Positions 44,903 through 54,414 of a stretch of DNA of 64,000 bases are shown here, in pieces. Source of the DNA: Aureibacter tunicatorum (GTDB lineage Bacteria; Bacteroidota; Bacteroidia; Cytophagales; Cyclobacteriaceae). The stretch's first letter is position 1; each line of letters starts with the position of its first letter. The stretch spans positions 1,364,001 to 1,428,000 of the forward strand of contig NZ_AP025305.1 in assembly GCF_036492635.1 (NCBI RefSeq), written 5' to 3'. The position numbers and the translations under genes were made by a program. The notes under the pieces are model-generated. The model was given only the letters and a program-made list of their open reading frames with translations, made no database searches and was not told where the DNA came from.

Positions 44903-45355
44903 ATGATGGAGAAGAATTTGCTTAATGCTTTGCCCTACATAATTGACGAGGAGATAATTGTTCTAGACAAGGATGTCAATAAAGAGGGCTTAGTGCTTGA
45001 GGAAGAAGCCGGAGAATATTCCAGTGCTGCATCGAGTCAACATGAGAGTGAATATTTGATTCTTCATGATGAGCATGGCAATAGCGATATGGAAACTTTC
45101 TTGGAGAAAATTATCGCTTCAAGAAGTATTGATTTGAAGCATTGCTCAGTGTTGGACCAATTTCCAGATGGAGTAGAATTCAAAACAATAATATCTTTCG
45201 GCATCCACGTGCCGGGCTCGGATATTCAGTCTTATCAAGTATCAGAAGGGAGTGGAGCAGAAGAAATTTTAATGGCAGATAAATTAAGTTTGATTTCAAA
45301 GGATGTTAGTTTGAAGAAGAAACTATGGTCCTGTTTGAAAGAATTGAAATTTTAA
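44903..45355 (+). CDS. Small acidic protein, possibly DNA polymerase III psi (HolD)-like
   Basis: A 150-residue protein with no signal peptide. I do not recognise it with certainty. The middle and end (SEYLILHDE, then DMETFLEKIIASRSIDLKHC, ISFGIHVPG, GAEEILMADKLSLISKD, KLWSCLKELKF) follow the order of elements in enterobacterial HolD: a VMVAND-type strand, a VLRALTVSPDQ-type helix, a WRLG strand, then GAQVASPALTDL and a final ALWQQI helix. That suggests a psi-like clamp-loader accessory or a uracil-DNA-glycosylase-like fold without catalysis. The first ~45 residues are acidic and unlike psi. It could instead be an unrelated conserved Bacteroidota protein. The gene has its own promoter element. 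Confidence 0.6.
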   Translation: MMEKNLLNALPYIIDEEIIVLDKDVNKEGLVLEEEAGEYSSAASSQHESEYLILHDEHGNSDMETFLEKIIASRSIDLKHCSVLDQFPDGVEFKTIISFGIHVPGSDIQSYQVSEGSGAEEILMADKLSLISKDVSLKKKLWSCLKELKF

Positions 45356-45442
45356 CTACTGTTGATATTTTTTTATCTAAAATAATGATCAAAGTCAGAG
45401 TTTGATGTGATTTTAAGAATATCATTCAGAAGGTTGGCCTTT

Positions 45443-45450
45443 TACATTTG
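45443..45450 (+). promoter_or_regulatory. -7 promoter element of the His-rich outer-membrane protein gene
   Basis: TACATTTG matches TAnnTTTG exactly, 24 bases before the start codon at 45475. Confidence 0.4.
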
Positions 45451-45474
45451 CAAGGATAACTAATGAAGTGATAT

Positions 45475-46026
45475 ATGAAAAGATTTACACTCAGCTTAAT
45501 TTTAAGCTTTATGTATTTGTCTGTTATGGCACAGCATAAAGAATATCAAGATGATTTTCATGATAGTTTTGCTACAGAAGCACATGGTGAGAACAAACAT
45601 CAAGAGCATCATCACTTGGGAATTTTTCTAGGAGGAGATAGCAACAATAATAATCCAGTTGGCATCGAATATGAGTACAAGACTGGACTTATGCATCATC
45701 ACTTGGGATTTGGTTTTACTACTGAATTTTTTAAAACGAGCGAAGGCGAGCACGGTGGCGGAGGCCATGAACCAAATGGCGAATCTAAAACGAGCACCGA
45801 GGGCATAATTATAGGAGAAGTGATTTATCATCCATTGGCGGGACTGAAATTTTTGGCTGGACCGGGAGTGATTTTAAAAGAAAATGAGAATGAATACGTA
45901 ACTCGCATAGGTACGGGATATGATTTTCATTGGCATCATTTGACCTTGTCTCCGACCATCAATATGGATTTCCATAATAAACAAAGAGATCTTGTCTATG
46001 GCTTTGGCTTTGGATATGTTTTTTAA
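45475..46026 (+). CDS. His-rich small outer-membrane beta-barrel-like protein
   Basis: A 183-residue protein with a signal peptide (LSLILSFMYLSVMAQ). The mature part is rich in histidine, for example HQEHHHLG and LMHHHLGFGF, with a Gly/His-rich loop EGEHGGGGHEPNG. The rest shows alternating hydrophobic residues and ends in phenylalanine (YGFGFGYVF), as outer-membrane beta-barrels do. The histidines may bind metal ions, but no metal-transport gene is adjacent. I assign no function. It has its own promoter element and lies between the HolD-like gene and the M61 peptidase gene. Confidence 0.75.
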   Translation: MKRFTLSLILSFMYLSVMAQHKEYQDDFHDSFATEAHGENKHQEHHHLGIFLGGDSNNNNPVGIEYEYKTGLMHHHLGFGFTTEFFKTSEGEHGGGGHEPNGESKTSTEGIIIGEVIYHPLAGLKFLAGPGVILKENENEYVTRIGTGYDFHWHHLTLSPTINMDFHNKQRDLVYGFGFGYVF

Positions 46027-46042
46027 TTGCTACTAGAATTTA

Positions 46043-46050
46043 TATATTTG
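46043..46050 (+). promoter_or_regulatory. -7 promoter element of the M61 peptidase gene
   Basis: TATATTTG matches TAnnTTTG exactly, 37 bases before the ATG at 46088; the -33 element is not clear. Confidence 0.4.
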
Positions 46051-46087
46051 GCGATATTATTTTGTCAAATCTATATTTTTTATTGAA

Positions 46088-47896
46088 ATGAAAGTCAGAT
46101 TAAAGTTGCTGATTGTCTTTTGCTTGCTTGCTTCAATTACTTCCACAATTGTTGCAAATGCGCAGAGCAAGCCCGAACTGCGTTATGAAGTAAGCATGCC
46201 TGAACCCTACACGCATTATTTTCAGGTAAGTATGGAAGTTGAGAATCTGGAAAAAGATTATTTGGATTTTCAATTGCCAGTATGGGCTCCAGGCTCCTAT
46301 TTGGTCAGGGAGTTTGCCAAGAGCATTGACACATTCGATGCTTATGGAGCAGATGGCAAAACCTTGGAGTTTGAAAAGATCAATAAGAACACTTGGAGAG
46401 TTTTTTCAAAGAATGCTGAAAAAATAAAAGTTCAGTATAATGTTTACGCTTTTGAATTATCGGTGAGAACAAGCTTTTTGGATAGTTCTCATGGCTATAT
46501 CAACGGCTCAAGCGTTTTTATGTATGTGGACGGCTATAAAGACTTGTCTTCGACATTGACTGTCGTTCCAAACGAATCATTTTCAAAAGTAACTACAGCG
46601 CTGGCCAATGTGCCGGGAGAGAAGTTTGTATATTCCGCGCCAAACTATGATATTCTAGCTGATAGTCCTATCGAGATAGGCAATCAGAAAATCTTCAATT
46701 TCGAAGCCGATGGAACTAGCTTTACTATCGCTATGTATGGTGACGCGCCCTATGACGAAGATTTATTGGTTTCGGATATGAAAAAGGTAGTTGAAGCTTG
46801 CTCGCAAGTATTCGGCAGCAATCCTAACAAAGAGTATACGTTTATTATCCATAACCTCGATCATTCTTCAGGTGGTTTGGAGCATTTGAATTCAACTACT
46901 TTGCAAGTTGAGAGATGGCAATATGCCACGAAGGCGGGAATGCAGAATTTTATGAGTTTGGTGTGCCATGAGTATTTTCATCTTTGGAATGTCAAGAGAT
47001 TGAGACCAGTGGAGCTAGGACCTTTTAATTACAATGAAGAGAATTATACTCGATTGCTTTGGGTAATGGAAGGTATCACTTCTTATTATGATGAGATGCT
47101 TTTGGAAAGAACTGGAATATTATCAAAGCAAGAGTATCTGAATAGGCTTCAAGGAGGTATCAACAGATTGGAAAATAAGCCGGGAGCTCATGTCCAGTCA
47201 TTGGCGGATGCTAGTTTTGATGCTTGGATCAAGGCTTATCGACCAAATGAGAACAGCTACAATACAACGGTTTCATATTATTCTAAAGGAAGTATAGTTG
47301 GAGCTATGTTGGATATAGAAATTATTTCCGCGACAAATGGAAAGAAAAGCCTTGACGATGTAATGAAGTATTTGTACGATACATACCACTTGAAGTTGGA
47401 TAGAGGGATTACTGAAGAGGATTTCATCAATGCTGTCAATAAAGTTGCCGGAAAAAATATGACGAAGTTTTTCGATGACTATGTTTATAGTACTACGCCT
47501 ATTGATTACAATGGTATTTTTTCCAAGGTGGGCTTGAGTTTGAATTGCATCCCAACTAATCCGGGTAGTGTGAAGTTGGGAACTAGCTTGAGTGCTTCAG
47601 ATGGGAAATTGATGGTTAAAGGCGTTACCAGAGGAACATCGGCATACGATAGCGGTATCAATGCTAATGATGAGATAATTGGTGTTGAAGGCTATAGAGT
47701 TGATTTGAAAATATTGAATAAAATATTAGATACGAAAAAGCCGGGAGACATTGTGACTGTGACAATAAGCAGAGACGGAATTATTCAGGATTTGAAAGTG
47801 AAATTGCAGGAGGATAATGTAGTTCGTTGCGCTATTGAGGAAGTAGTGGAACCAAGCAAAAAAGCAGAGAAAATTAAAGCGGCTTGGTTAAAATAG
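46088..47896 (+). CDS. M61-family glycyl aminopeptidase with PDZ domain
   Basis: A 602-residue secreted peptidase with a signal peptide ending near VANAQ. The N-terminal beta domain carries LPVWAPGSYLVREFA, the family hallmark. The zinc site is HEYFH in CHEYFHLWNVKRLRP, with the third ligand glutamate in LWVMEGITSYYDEM. A C-terminal PDZ-like region (TSAYDSGINANDEIIGVEG, ~515-570) follows. Known members remove N-terminal glycine or alanine. It converges on tetR, and a perfect palindrome spans the boundary. Confidence 0.93.
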   Translation: MKVRLKLLIVFCLLASITSTIVANAQSKPELRYEVSMPEPYTHYFQVSMEVENLEKDYLDFQLPVWAPGSYLVREFAKSIDTFDAYGADGKTLEFEKINKNTWRVFSKNAEKIKVQYNVYAFELSVRTSFLDSSHGYINGSSVFMYVDGYKDLSSTLTVVPNESFSKVTTALANVPGEKFVYSAPNYDILADSPIEIGNQKIFNFEADGTSFTIAMYGDAPYDEDLLVSDMKKVVEACSQVFGSNPNKEYTFIIHNLDHSSGGLEHLNSTTLQVERWQYATKAGMQNFMSLVCHEYFHLWNVKRLRPVELGPFNYNEENYTRLLWVMEGITSYYDEMLLERTGILSKQEYLNRLQGGINRLENKPGAHVQSLADASFDAWIKAYRPNENSYNTTVSYYSKGSIVGAMLDIEIISATNGKKSLDDVMKYLYDTYHLKLDRGITEEDFINAVNKVAGKNMTKFFDDYVYSTTPIDYNGIFSKVGLSLNCIPTNPGSVKLGTSLSASDGKLMVKGVTRGTSAYDSGINANDEIIGVEGYRVDLKILNKILDTKKPGDIVTVTISRDGIIQDLKVKLQEDNVVRCAIEEVVEPSKKAEKIKAAWLK

Positions 47897-47914
47897 TTGG
47901 ATAAAATGGAATAA

Positions 47915-47941
47915 TGACAAAGTTGTTAAACAACTTTGTCA
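47915..47941. terminator. Perfect palindrome between the M61 and tetR genes
   Basis: Thirteen-base arms (TGACAAAGTTGTT and its reverse complement) around one central base. The minus-strand half encodes the last residues (DKVV) and stop of the TetR protein. No T run follows, so it may act as a weak bidirectional terminator or a protein-binding site. Confidence 0.55.
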
Positions 47942-48567
47942 TTTCTGAATTCTTCTTTGGCGATATCTATAAGTATGCCATCGAAGATAATGTTGATGAT
48001 TTGATCGTAAATTTCAGAAAGTGTTACTGGCATTCCGTCTTTCACGTTTTGAGGCATGGTGTCGATAAATGCCGGGTTGGTAAGGTTGTCGATTGCGCTG
48101 GCGTAAATAGCAACCACCAAGTTTTTGTTGACAGTTGAGGAAATCTCGCCTGATTTCTGCCCGTCTTCGATTAATTTCCTAAATCTTAAAAAAGCAGCGT
48201 CTTTCTTATACTCATTCACACGGTTCCAAATATCCGGAAGATTCTTTTGGAAGTCGATCATTAGCGTGGTGCTAAGTTCGCTAAAAGTCAAGCCGGCATG
48301 TCTAAGCATTCTTTTCAATTTGTTGATGAATGAGCTATTCTGGTCTTCAAGAATTTCATTGATTCCATTGCTCATGTCATTTTCAAAATTGTCAAGTATT
48401 TGAGTAAGCAAATCATATTTGCCGTCATAATATTTGTACAATGTTTTTTTGCTCATGCCCAAGCCCTGAGCAATCTCATCCATGGTAACTTTTGTATATC
48501 CTTTTTTATAGAAAAGATCCTTTGAAAGCTCTAAAATTTTGCTCTTGTTTAAAGTGTGTTTATCCAT
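47926..48567 (-). CDS. TetR-family transcriptional regulator
   Basis: A 213-residue regulator. The N-terminal helix-turn-helix (ILELSKDLFYKKGYTKVTMDEIAQGLGMSK-type, residues ~10-50) is clear, with MSKKTLYKYYDGKYDLL as the recognition helix and the following helix. The C-terminal ligand-binding part is helical and diverged, so no ligand can be named. It is convergent with the M61 gene and divergent from ligA, with its own promoter. Its target may be itself or a distant gene; no efflux pump gene is beside it. Confidence 0.93.
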   Translation of the reverse strand: MDKHTLNKSKILELSKDLFYKKGYTKVTMDEIAQGLGMSKKTLYKYYDGKYDLLTQILDNFENDMSNGINEILEDQNSSFINKLKRMLRHAGLTFSELSTTLMIDFQKNLPDIWNRVNEYKKDAAFLRFRKLIEDGQKSGEISSTVNKNLVVAIYASAIDNLTNPAFIDTMPQNVKDGMPVTLSEIYDQIINIIFDGILIDIAKEEFRNDKVV

Positions 48568-48623
48568 TAATAGTGTATAATTAAAAAGTGGGACTATTAT
48601 TTTGCTTTAATTGATTATAAACT

Positions 48624-48656
48624 CAAAATTACGAAAAATACTTATTAAGCGTACAA
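48624..48656 (-). promoter_or_regulatory. Promoter of the tetR gene
   Basis: On the minus strand TAATTTTG (plus 48624-48631) matches TAnnTTTG, and TTG (plus 48654-48656) lies 22 bases upstream. A second possible -7, TATTTTTG, lies at 48654-48661. The leader is about 50 bases. Confidence 0.45.
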
Positions 48657-48823
48657 AAATATTACAAATCAGGCTATATAATGAAAAGGATCGTCGATTT
48701 CTTTTTGTTTGTTTTGAATGAGGGTTGTTTTTACATATGAAACATTATTTTATATGGTCCATAGATTTAAAACTTTTATTTTATTCTGACCTGATTAATC
48801 GAAATTATTTACTAATATTGTAA

Positions 48824-50857
<2,034 letters not shown>

Positions 50858-50869
50858 CAAAAATTCAGG

Positions 50870-51379
50870 ATGTTGTTTTTAAAGAAAGCGCTGATTAATA
50901 GAAAAGCACAGACTCTGGCGGAAAAGAGAAGGGAATCTATAAGCTTAAGCCAAGCTAAAAATATTATTGTTTTGAGCACGGCTTTGGAAGACAATGATCA
51001 GAGTGTGAATAAATTTATCAGACAGCTTGTTGAGGAGGGTAAGAATGTGTTGAAGGTGATTTGCTTTGTGGATGGAGAAAAAGAGCAAAGCAGTGAACAA
51101 GTTGTTTCTGTTGGATATGAAGATTTCAGATGGAATGGGGCTCCCAATTCTGAAGAAGTCGCTAATTTAATTGTAAATGATTATGATATCTTATTCCATG
51201 TGGATGAGGATATCAACCCTTTGAGCATTTATATGCTTAATAAACTAAAAACTAAATTTAAAATAGGTTACTATCAGGAGAGATACACGGATTTTTATGA
51301 CATGATGATCATGAAGCAAGATGATGAGAAGTCTAAGAGTCCTTTAGATGAAATGCTTTATTACAGTAAAAAAATTTAA
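50870..51379 (+). CDS. DUF6913-like small protein
   Basis: A 169-residue protein of a family found in Bacteroidota next to ligA and dapA; its function is unknown. It opens with a basic helix (KKALINRKAQTLAEKRRES), then alternates strands and helices: NIIVLSTAL, VLKVICFVDG, YDILFHVDED and KFKIGYYQE, with a C-terminal tail. No catalytic motif is visible. It lies between ligA and dapA, 12 and 9 bases from each, so it is almost certainly co-transcribed with them. The assignment rests on synteny and the overall pattern. Confidence 0.72.
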   Translation: MLFLKKALINRKAQTLAEKRRESISLSQAKNIIVLSTALEDNDQSVNKFIRQLVEEGKNVLKVICFVDGEKEQSSEQVVSVGYEDFRWNGAPNSEEVANLIVNDYDILFHVDEDINPLSIYMLNKLKTKFKIGYYQERYTDFYDMMIMKQDDEKSKSPLDEMLYYSKKI

Positions 51380-51388
51380 TGGAGAAAG

Positions 51389-52267
51389 ATGGGAAGCTTA
51401 AGAGGAACAGGTGTGGCTTTGGTAACGCCATTTGATGAACATCAAAATGTAGATTATGACGGCTTGGGAAGGCTGGTGGATCATGTAAGCGTGGCAGGTT
51501 GTGAATATCTGGTAGTGCAAGGAACAACAGGAGAGTCGGCAACAATGTCTCAAGAAGAAAAATCCAAAGTTTTGGATTTTGTTGCGGAGAAAAATGCAGG
51601 GAAGTTGCCAATCGTTTACGGCATAGGAGGAAATAATACCCATGCTGTAGTTGAAACAATCAAATCTACAGATTTGTCAAAGGTGGATGCTTTGCTTTCT
51701 GTGAGTCCATATTATAATAAACCAAGCCAAGATGGGATTTTGAGGCATTATGTCGCAGTTGCTGACGCAAGTCCTGTTCCGGTTGTATTATATAATGTTC
51801 CCGGCAGAACAGGCTCTATGATGTCTGCCGATACTATTCTTAAGCTTGCCGAGCATTCCAATATTTGCGGAGTTAAAGACGCTTCATCTAATTACGATCA
51901 TTTGGTGACTCTAGCCAAGCGAAAGCCTAAAGATTTCGATCTTATCTCCGGAGATGACTTGTTTACGCCTACTTTGATTGCTCTTGGGGGTGTTGGCGCA
52001 ATTTCAGTTTTGGCAAATGCTTTGCCGGAGCAAATGAAAGGGATGGTTGACGCTGCTTTGGGGAATGACCCTGCAAGGCTTAGACAGGAAATATTCGCCA
52101 TGTCTGATATTAATCCATTGATGTATGAAGAGTCTAATCCTGTTGGCGTGAAGGCCTTGTTGGATATTATTGGCATATGCGGTTCAGAGGTTAGGCTACC
52201 GCTTGTTAAAGCTAGTGAAGATTTGAAGGAAAGGATTAAAGCGGCTTATTCTGAAATGAAGGCCTAA
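51389..52267 (+). CDS. dapA: 4-hydroxy-tetrahydrodipicolinate synthase
   Basis: A 292-residue TIM-barrel enzyme that condenses pyruvate with aspartate semialdehyde in lysine and diaminopimelate synthesis. The Schiff-base lysine is Lys163 in GVKDASSNY. Also visible are GTTGES (residues 45-50, with the catalytic threonines), Tyr135 in LYNVPGRTG and the SVSPYYN segment. The length is normal. It is the last gene of the ligA operon and is followed by a terminator. Confidence 0.97.
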   Translation: MGSLRGTGVALVTPFDEHQNVDYDGLGRLVDHVSVAGCEYLVVQGTTGESATMSQEEKSKVLDFVAEKNAGKLPIVYGIGGNNTHAVVETIKSTDLSKVDALLSVSPYYNKPSQDGILRHYVAVADASPVPVVLYNVPGRTGSMMSADTILKLAEHSNICGVKDASSNYDHLVTLAKRKPKDFDLISGDDLFTPTLIALGGVGAISVLANALPEQMKGMVDAALGNDPARLRQEIFAMSDINPLMYEESNPVGVKALLDIIGICGSEVRLPLVKASEDLKERIKAAYSEMKA

Positions 52268-52291
52268 ATAGATAATAAAGTGTGATTATAT

Positions 52292-52338
52292 AAAGCCCGG
52301 CTTGAATCGATTAGATTTCAAGTTGGGCTTTACTTTTA
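52292..52338 (+). terminator. Terminator of the ligA-DUF6913-dapA operon
   Basis: AAAGCCC at 52292-52298 pairs with GGGCTTT at 52325-52331, with a second inner stem CTTGAA/TTCAAG. Confidence 0.8.
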
Positions 52339-52372
52339 TATGGAAGGCTTAACCTGTAAGAATGGGGAAAAA

Positions 52373-52400
52373 TAAAAAAACGCCGGTTGTCATCCGGCGT
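52373..52400 (-). terminator. Terminator of the distal universal stress gene
   Basis: ACGCCGG at 52380-52386 pairs with CCGGCGT at 52394-52400; on minus a run of seven T follows. Confidence 0.88.
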
Positions 52401-52452
52401 AAGGGTAATTGAATGAAAATAAAAAATAGAGTTGGTTATTTTGCTCCTGCTA

Positions 52453-53262
52453 TTATCTGTGAGCGATAAATAGAGGAATTTTCTTCTTGAATATAATTTC
52501 TCTTGCCGCGCTTGGCACCATCATATGCGATATGTGGCTTCTGCTATAAGCACCCATCACAACGAGAGGGTTGTTGAATTGCAAGGCAAATTCGTAAATT
52601 TCTTTGGAAGTATCTTCCCCAACCAATCTTTGCAAACCAACATTTTTGAATATGTCTTGAATATAATTCATCAAGTTTTTTTCATATTTGATTTCTTCTT
52701 CCAGATTGGAGGTAACACTGAGTATGCTTACTTCTTTGTCTTTTAGCTTATTTCCAAATAGATAACAGAAGTTTTTTATAGCATAGAAAGAAGTTTCTTT
52801 TCCGTCATAGGTGAAAATAAGCTCGTTGATTTCATCAAAATTGGAAGGAATAATCATGATAGGGCACTTGCTTTCCTTCAAGATATTGAATAATTGCGAA
52901 GAGTTGTCTCCGGAAATATAATCAAAGCAAGCATTGTAAGTCATGATTAGCAAATCCTTGCAAACTGTTTTTTCTATGATATCGCTTGTGTTATGTTCTT
53001 GGAGAGTATACTTGAACTTAATTCCAAGATTACGCGCCTTTAATTTCAATTGACCAATGTGTTCTTTAAGCTCGCTATCCTCCTCTACCACAATTTCCTC
53101 TAAAGATTTATGATCAATATGATTCCCATTTTTAGGCTTAGTGGTCAAAATACCTTCAATAGAAGGCACATAGCTTTCGAAAAAGATCTTGTTATTCAAG
53201 TTGATGATCTTTTCGGGGAAATCATTGATCTGTTCGTCAAGAGTTATTAAAGTCCTTGGCAT
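52453..53262 (-). CDS. Universal stress protein-like protein
   Basis: A 269-residue cytoplasmic protein with two Usp-like halves. The N-terminal half keeps VCKDLLIMTYN and CPIMIIPSNF; the C-terminal half keeps LVVMGAYSRSHISHMMVPSAAREIIFKKKIPLF-type features, including a GAYSRS loop in place of the ATP-binding GxxG. Usp proteins accumulate under starvation, redox stress or low oxygen. The N-terminal segment is diverged. It is downstream of the other Usp gene and the FNR-like gene on the same strand and ends at its own terminator. Confidence 0.8.
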   Translation of the reverse strand: MPRTLITLDEQINDFPEKIINLNNKIFFESYVPSIEGILTTKPKNGNHIDHKSLEEIVVEEDSELKEHIGQLKLKARNLGIKFKYTLQEHNTSDIIEKTVCKDLLIMTYNACFDYISGDNSSQLFNILKESKCPIMIIPSNFDEINELIFTYDGKETSFYAIKNFCYLFGNKLKDKEVSILSVTSNLEEEIKYEKNLMNYIQDIFKNVGLQRLVGEDTSKEIYEFALQFNNPLVVMGAYSRSHISHMMVPSAAREIIFKKKIPLFIAHR

Positions 53263-53321
53263 GTCTGATGTTTTAATTTTAATTACTTAGTGTTGGGAAG
53301 AAATTTTTCATCAGATATAAT

Positions 53322-53348
53322 GCGGCAAAGTTTATTTAACTTTGCCGC
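53322..53348 (-). terminator. Strong hairpin after the proximal universal stress gene
   Basis: GCGGCAAAGTT at 53322-53332 pairs perfectly over 11 bases with AACTTTGCCGC at 53338-53348, 13 bases after the stop codon. No clean T run follows on minus, so it may stabilise the mRNA end instead. Confidence 0.6.
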
Positions 53349-53361
53349 CCATTGATGTATT

Positions 53362-54210
53362 TTACTTCACTTTGTATGTCCAGACAGGTCTTGAAGCGTG
53401 ATTAACCACATCTTCGGCTATGCTGCCACTGATCAAGTGGAGAAAGCCCGTCCTTCCATGAGTTCCCATTGCGATTAGGTCGGCATTGATATCTTCTGCG
53501 AAGAATATTATGCCATCCTCTTCATCCAGGGCATTGTAAATATTAACAGTATAGTTTTCCAAACTATACTTTTCAATATAGTTGTTGATATCTTTTCTTG
53601 TGTCCCTGTCAACATTGAAGTTGTTAGGAGTATTTACTTTGAGAAGGTTTAATTTAGCATCTAAAGTTTTTTGCAGCTTCTTTAGATTCTCAATTAATTC
53701 CTTGTTTTCCTCAGCGAAATTGGTAGCAAAGACGATTTCTTTCAAGCTATCTAATTCTACCGGGTTTTTAACGGTCAAGACAGGGCATTTAGAATGGCGA
53801 ACTACTTTCTCAGTATTAGAACCGATAAGCACTTCGTCCAAGCCGGAAACGCCTGTTGTTCCCATGACAATCAAATCAACATCATTCTCAGTAACTTCTG
53901 AAGAGATGCTTCCATAAGGGTTGCCCACTTGTATTTTGGTGTCGATGACTACTCCTGAATACAAAGGATCATTGGCCGCTTCTTCAAGATGCTTTTTTGA
54001 AGTTTCTATCAATTTGATTGTATATATGTCGTCAGTGAAATTACTTGGAGTCATGTCTCCAGTTACAGAGACAGTATTGACAGCACTGTAATTTTCTACT
54101 ACGTGCAATAACAATATTTTTGAATCATTTTGTCGGGCAATTTGCGCAGCTAAGCTAAGAGCGTATCCTGCTTGGCTGGAAAAATCTGTAGGGACTAATA
54201 TAGTTCTCAT
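53362..54210 (-). CDS. Tandem-domain universal stress protein (UspA family)
   Basis: A 282-residue protein with two Usp domains. Each shows the nucleotide-binding pattern: MGTTGVSGLDEVLIGSNTE in the first half and MGTHGRTGFLHLISGSIAE in the second, with the N-terminal ILVPTDFS at the first strand. Proteins of this type help cells survive stress or anaerobic conditions, often under FNR-type control. It follows the FNR-like gene on the same strand after 204 bases that hold the regulator's terminator and a 5-4-5 palindrome. A second, more diverged Usp gene lies downstream. Confidence 0.93.
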   Translation of the reverse strand: MRTILVPTDFSSQAGYALSLAAQIARQNDSKILLLHVVENYSAVNTVSVTGDMTPSNFTDDIYTIKLIETSKKHLEEAANDPLYSGVVIDTKIQVGNPYGSISSEVTENDVDLIVMGTTGVSGLDEVLIGSNTEKVVRHSKCPVLTVKNPVELDSLKEIVFATNFAEENKELIENLKKLQKTLDAKLNLLKVNTPNNFNVDRDTRKDINNYIEKYSLENYTVNIYNALDEEDGIIFFAEDINADLIAMGTHGRTGFLHLISGSIAEDVVNHASRPVWTYKVK

Positions 54211-54263
54211 GGCATTTTGTTTTTAGGTTTATCACAATTTAAAATTTAAAAATTCAATAATAA

Positions 54264-54277
54264 ATGACTTTTGTCAT
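54264..54277 (-). promoter_or_regulatory. FNR-type operator candidate upstream of the universal stress gene
   Basis: ATGAC-TTTT-GTCAT is a perfect 5-4-5 inverted repeat with TGA/TCA cores at the same spacing as Crp/FNR sites (TTGAT-N4-ATCAA). It lies 54 bases upstream of the Usp start codon and next to the FNR-like gene. Confidence 0.5.
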
Positions 54278-54345
54278 GAAAGATTGCAAACAGGTTTTGA
54301 AGCTTTGTACAAGCAAATAAAAAAGCATTATGTCGAAAAAAAAAA

Positions 54346-54387
54346 GACAAAAAAAGAGCCATTTTTCTTTTTGAGAAATGGCTCTTT
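54346..54387 (-). terminator. Terminator of the FNR-like gene
   Basis: AAAGAGCCATTT at 54353-54364 pairs perfectly with AAATGGCTCTTT at 54376-54387; on minus a T run follows. Confidence 0.9.
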
Positions 54388-54414
54388 AAATATATGTGTA
54401 ATATGTAATTATCT

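Noticed and set aside
53264-53315. TCTGATG and CATCAGA at about 53264 and 53309 as an operator pair.
   Set aside because: The arms are about 38 bases apart and not in a known operator geometry; chance is likely.
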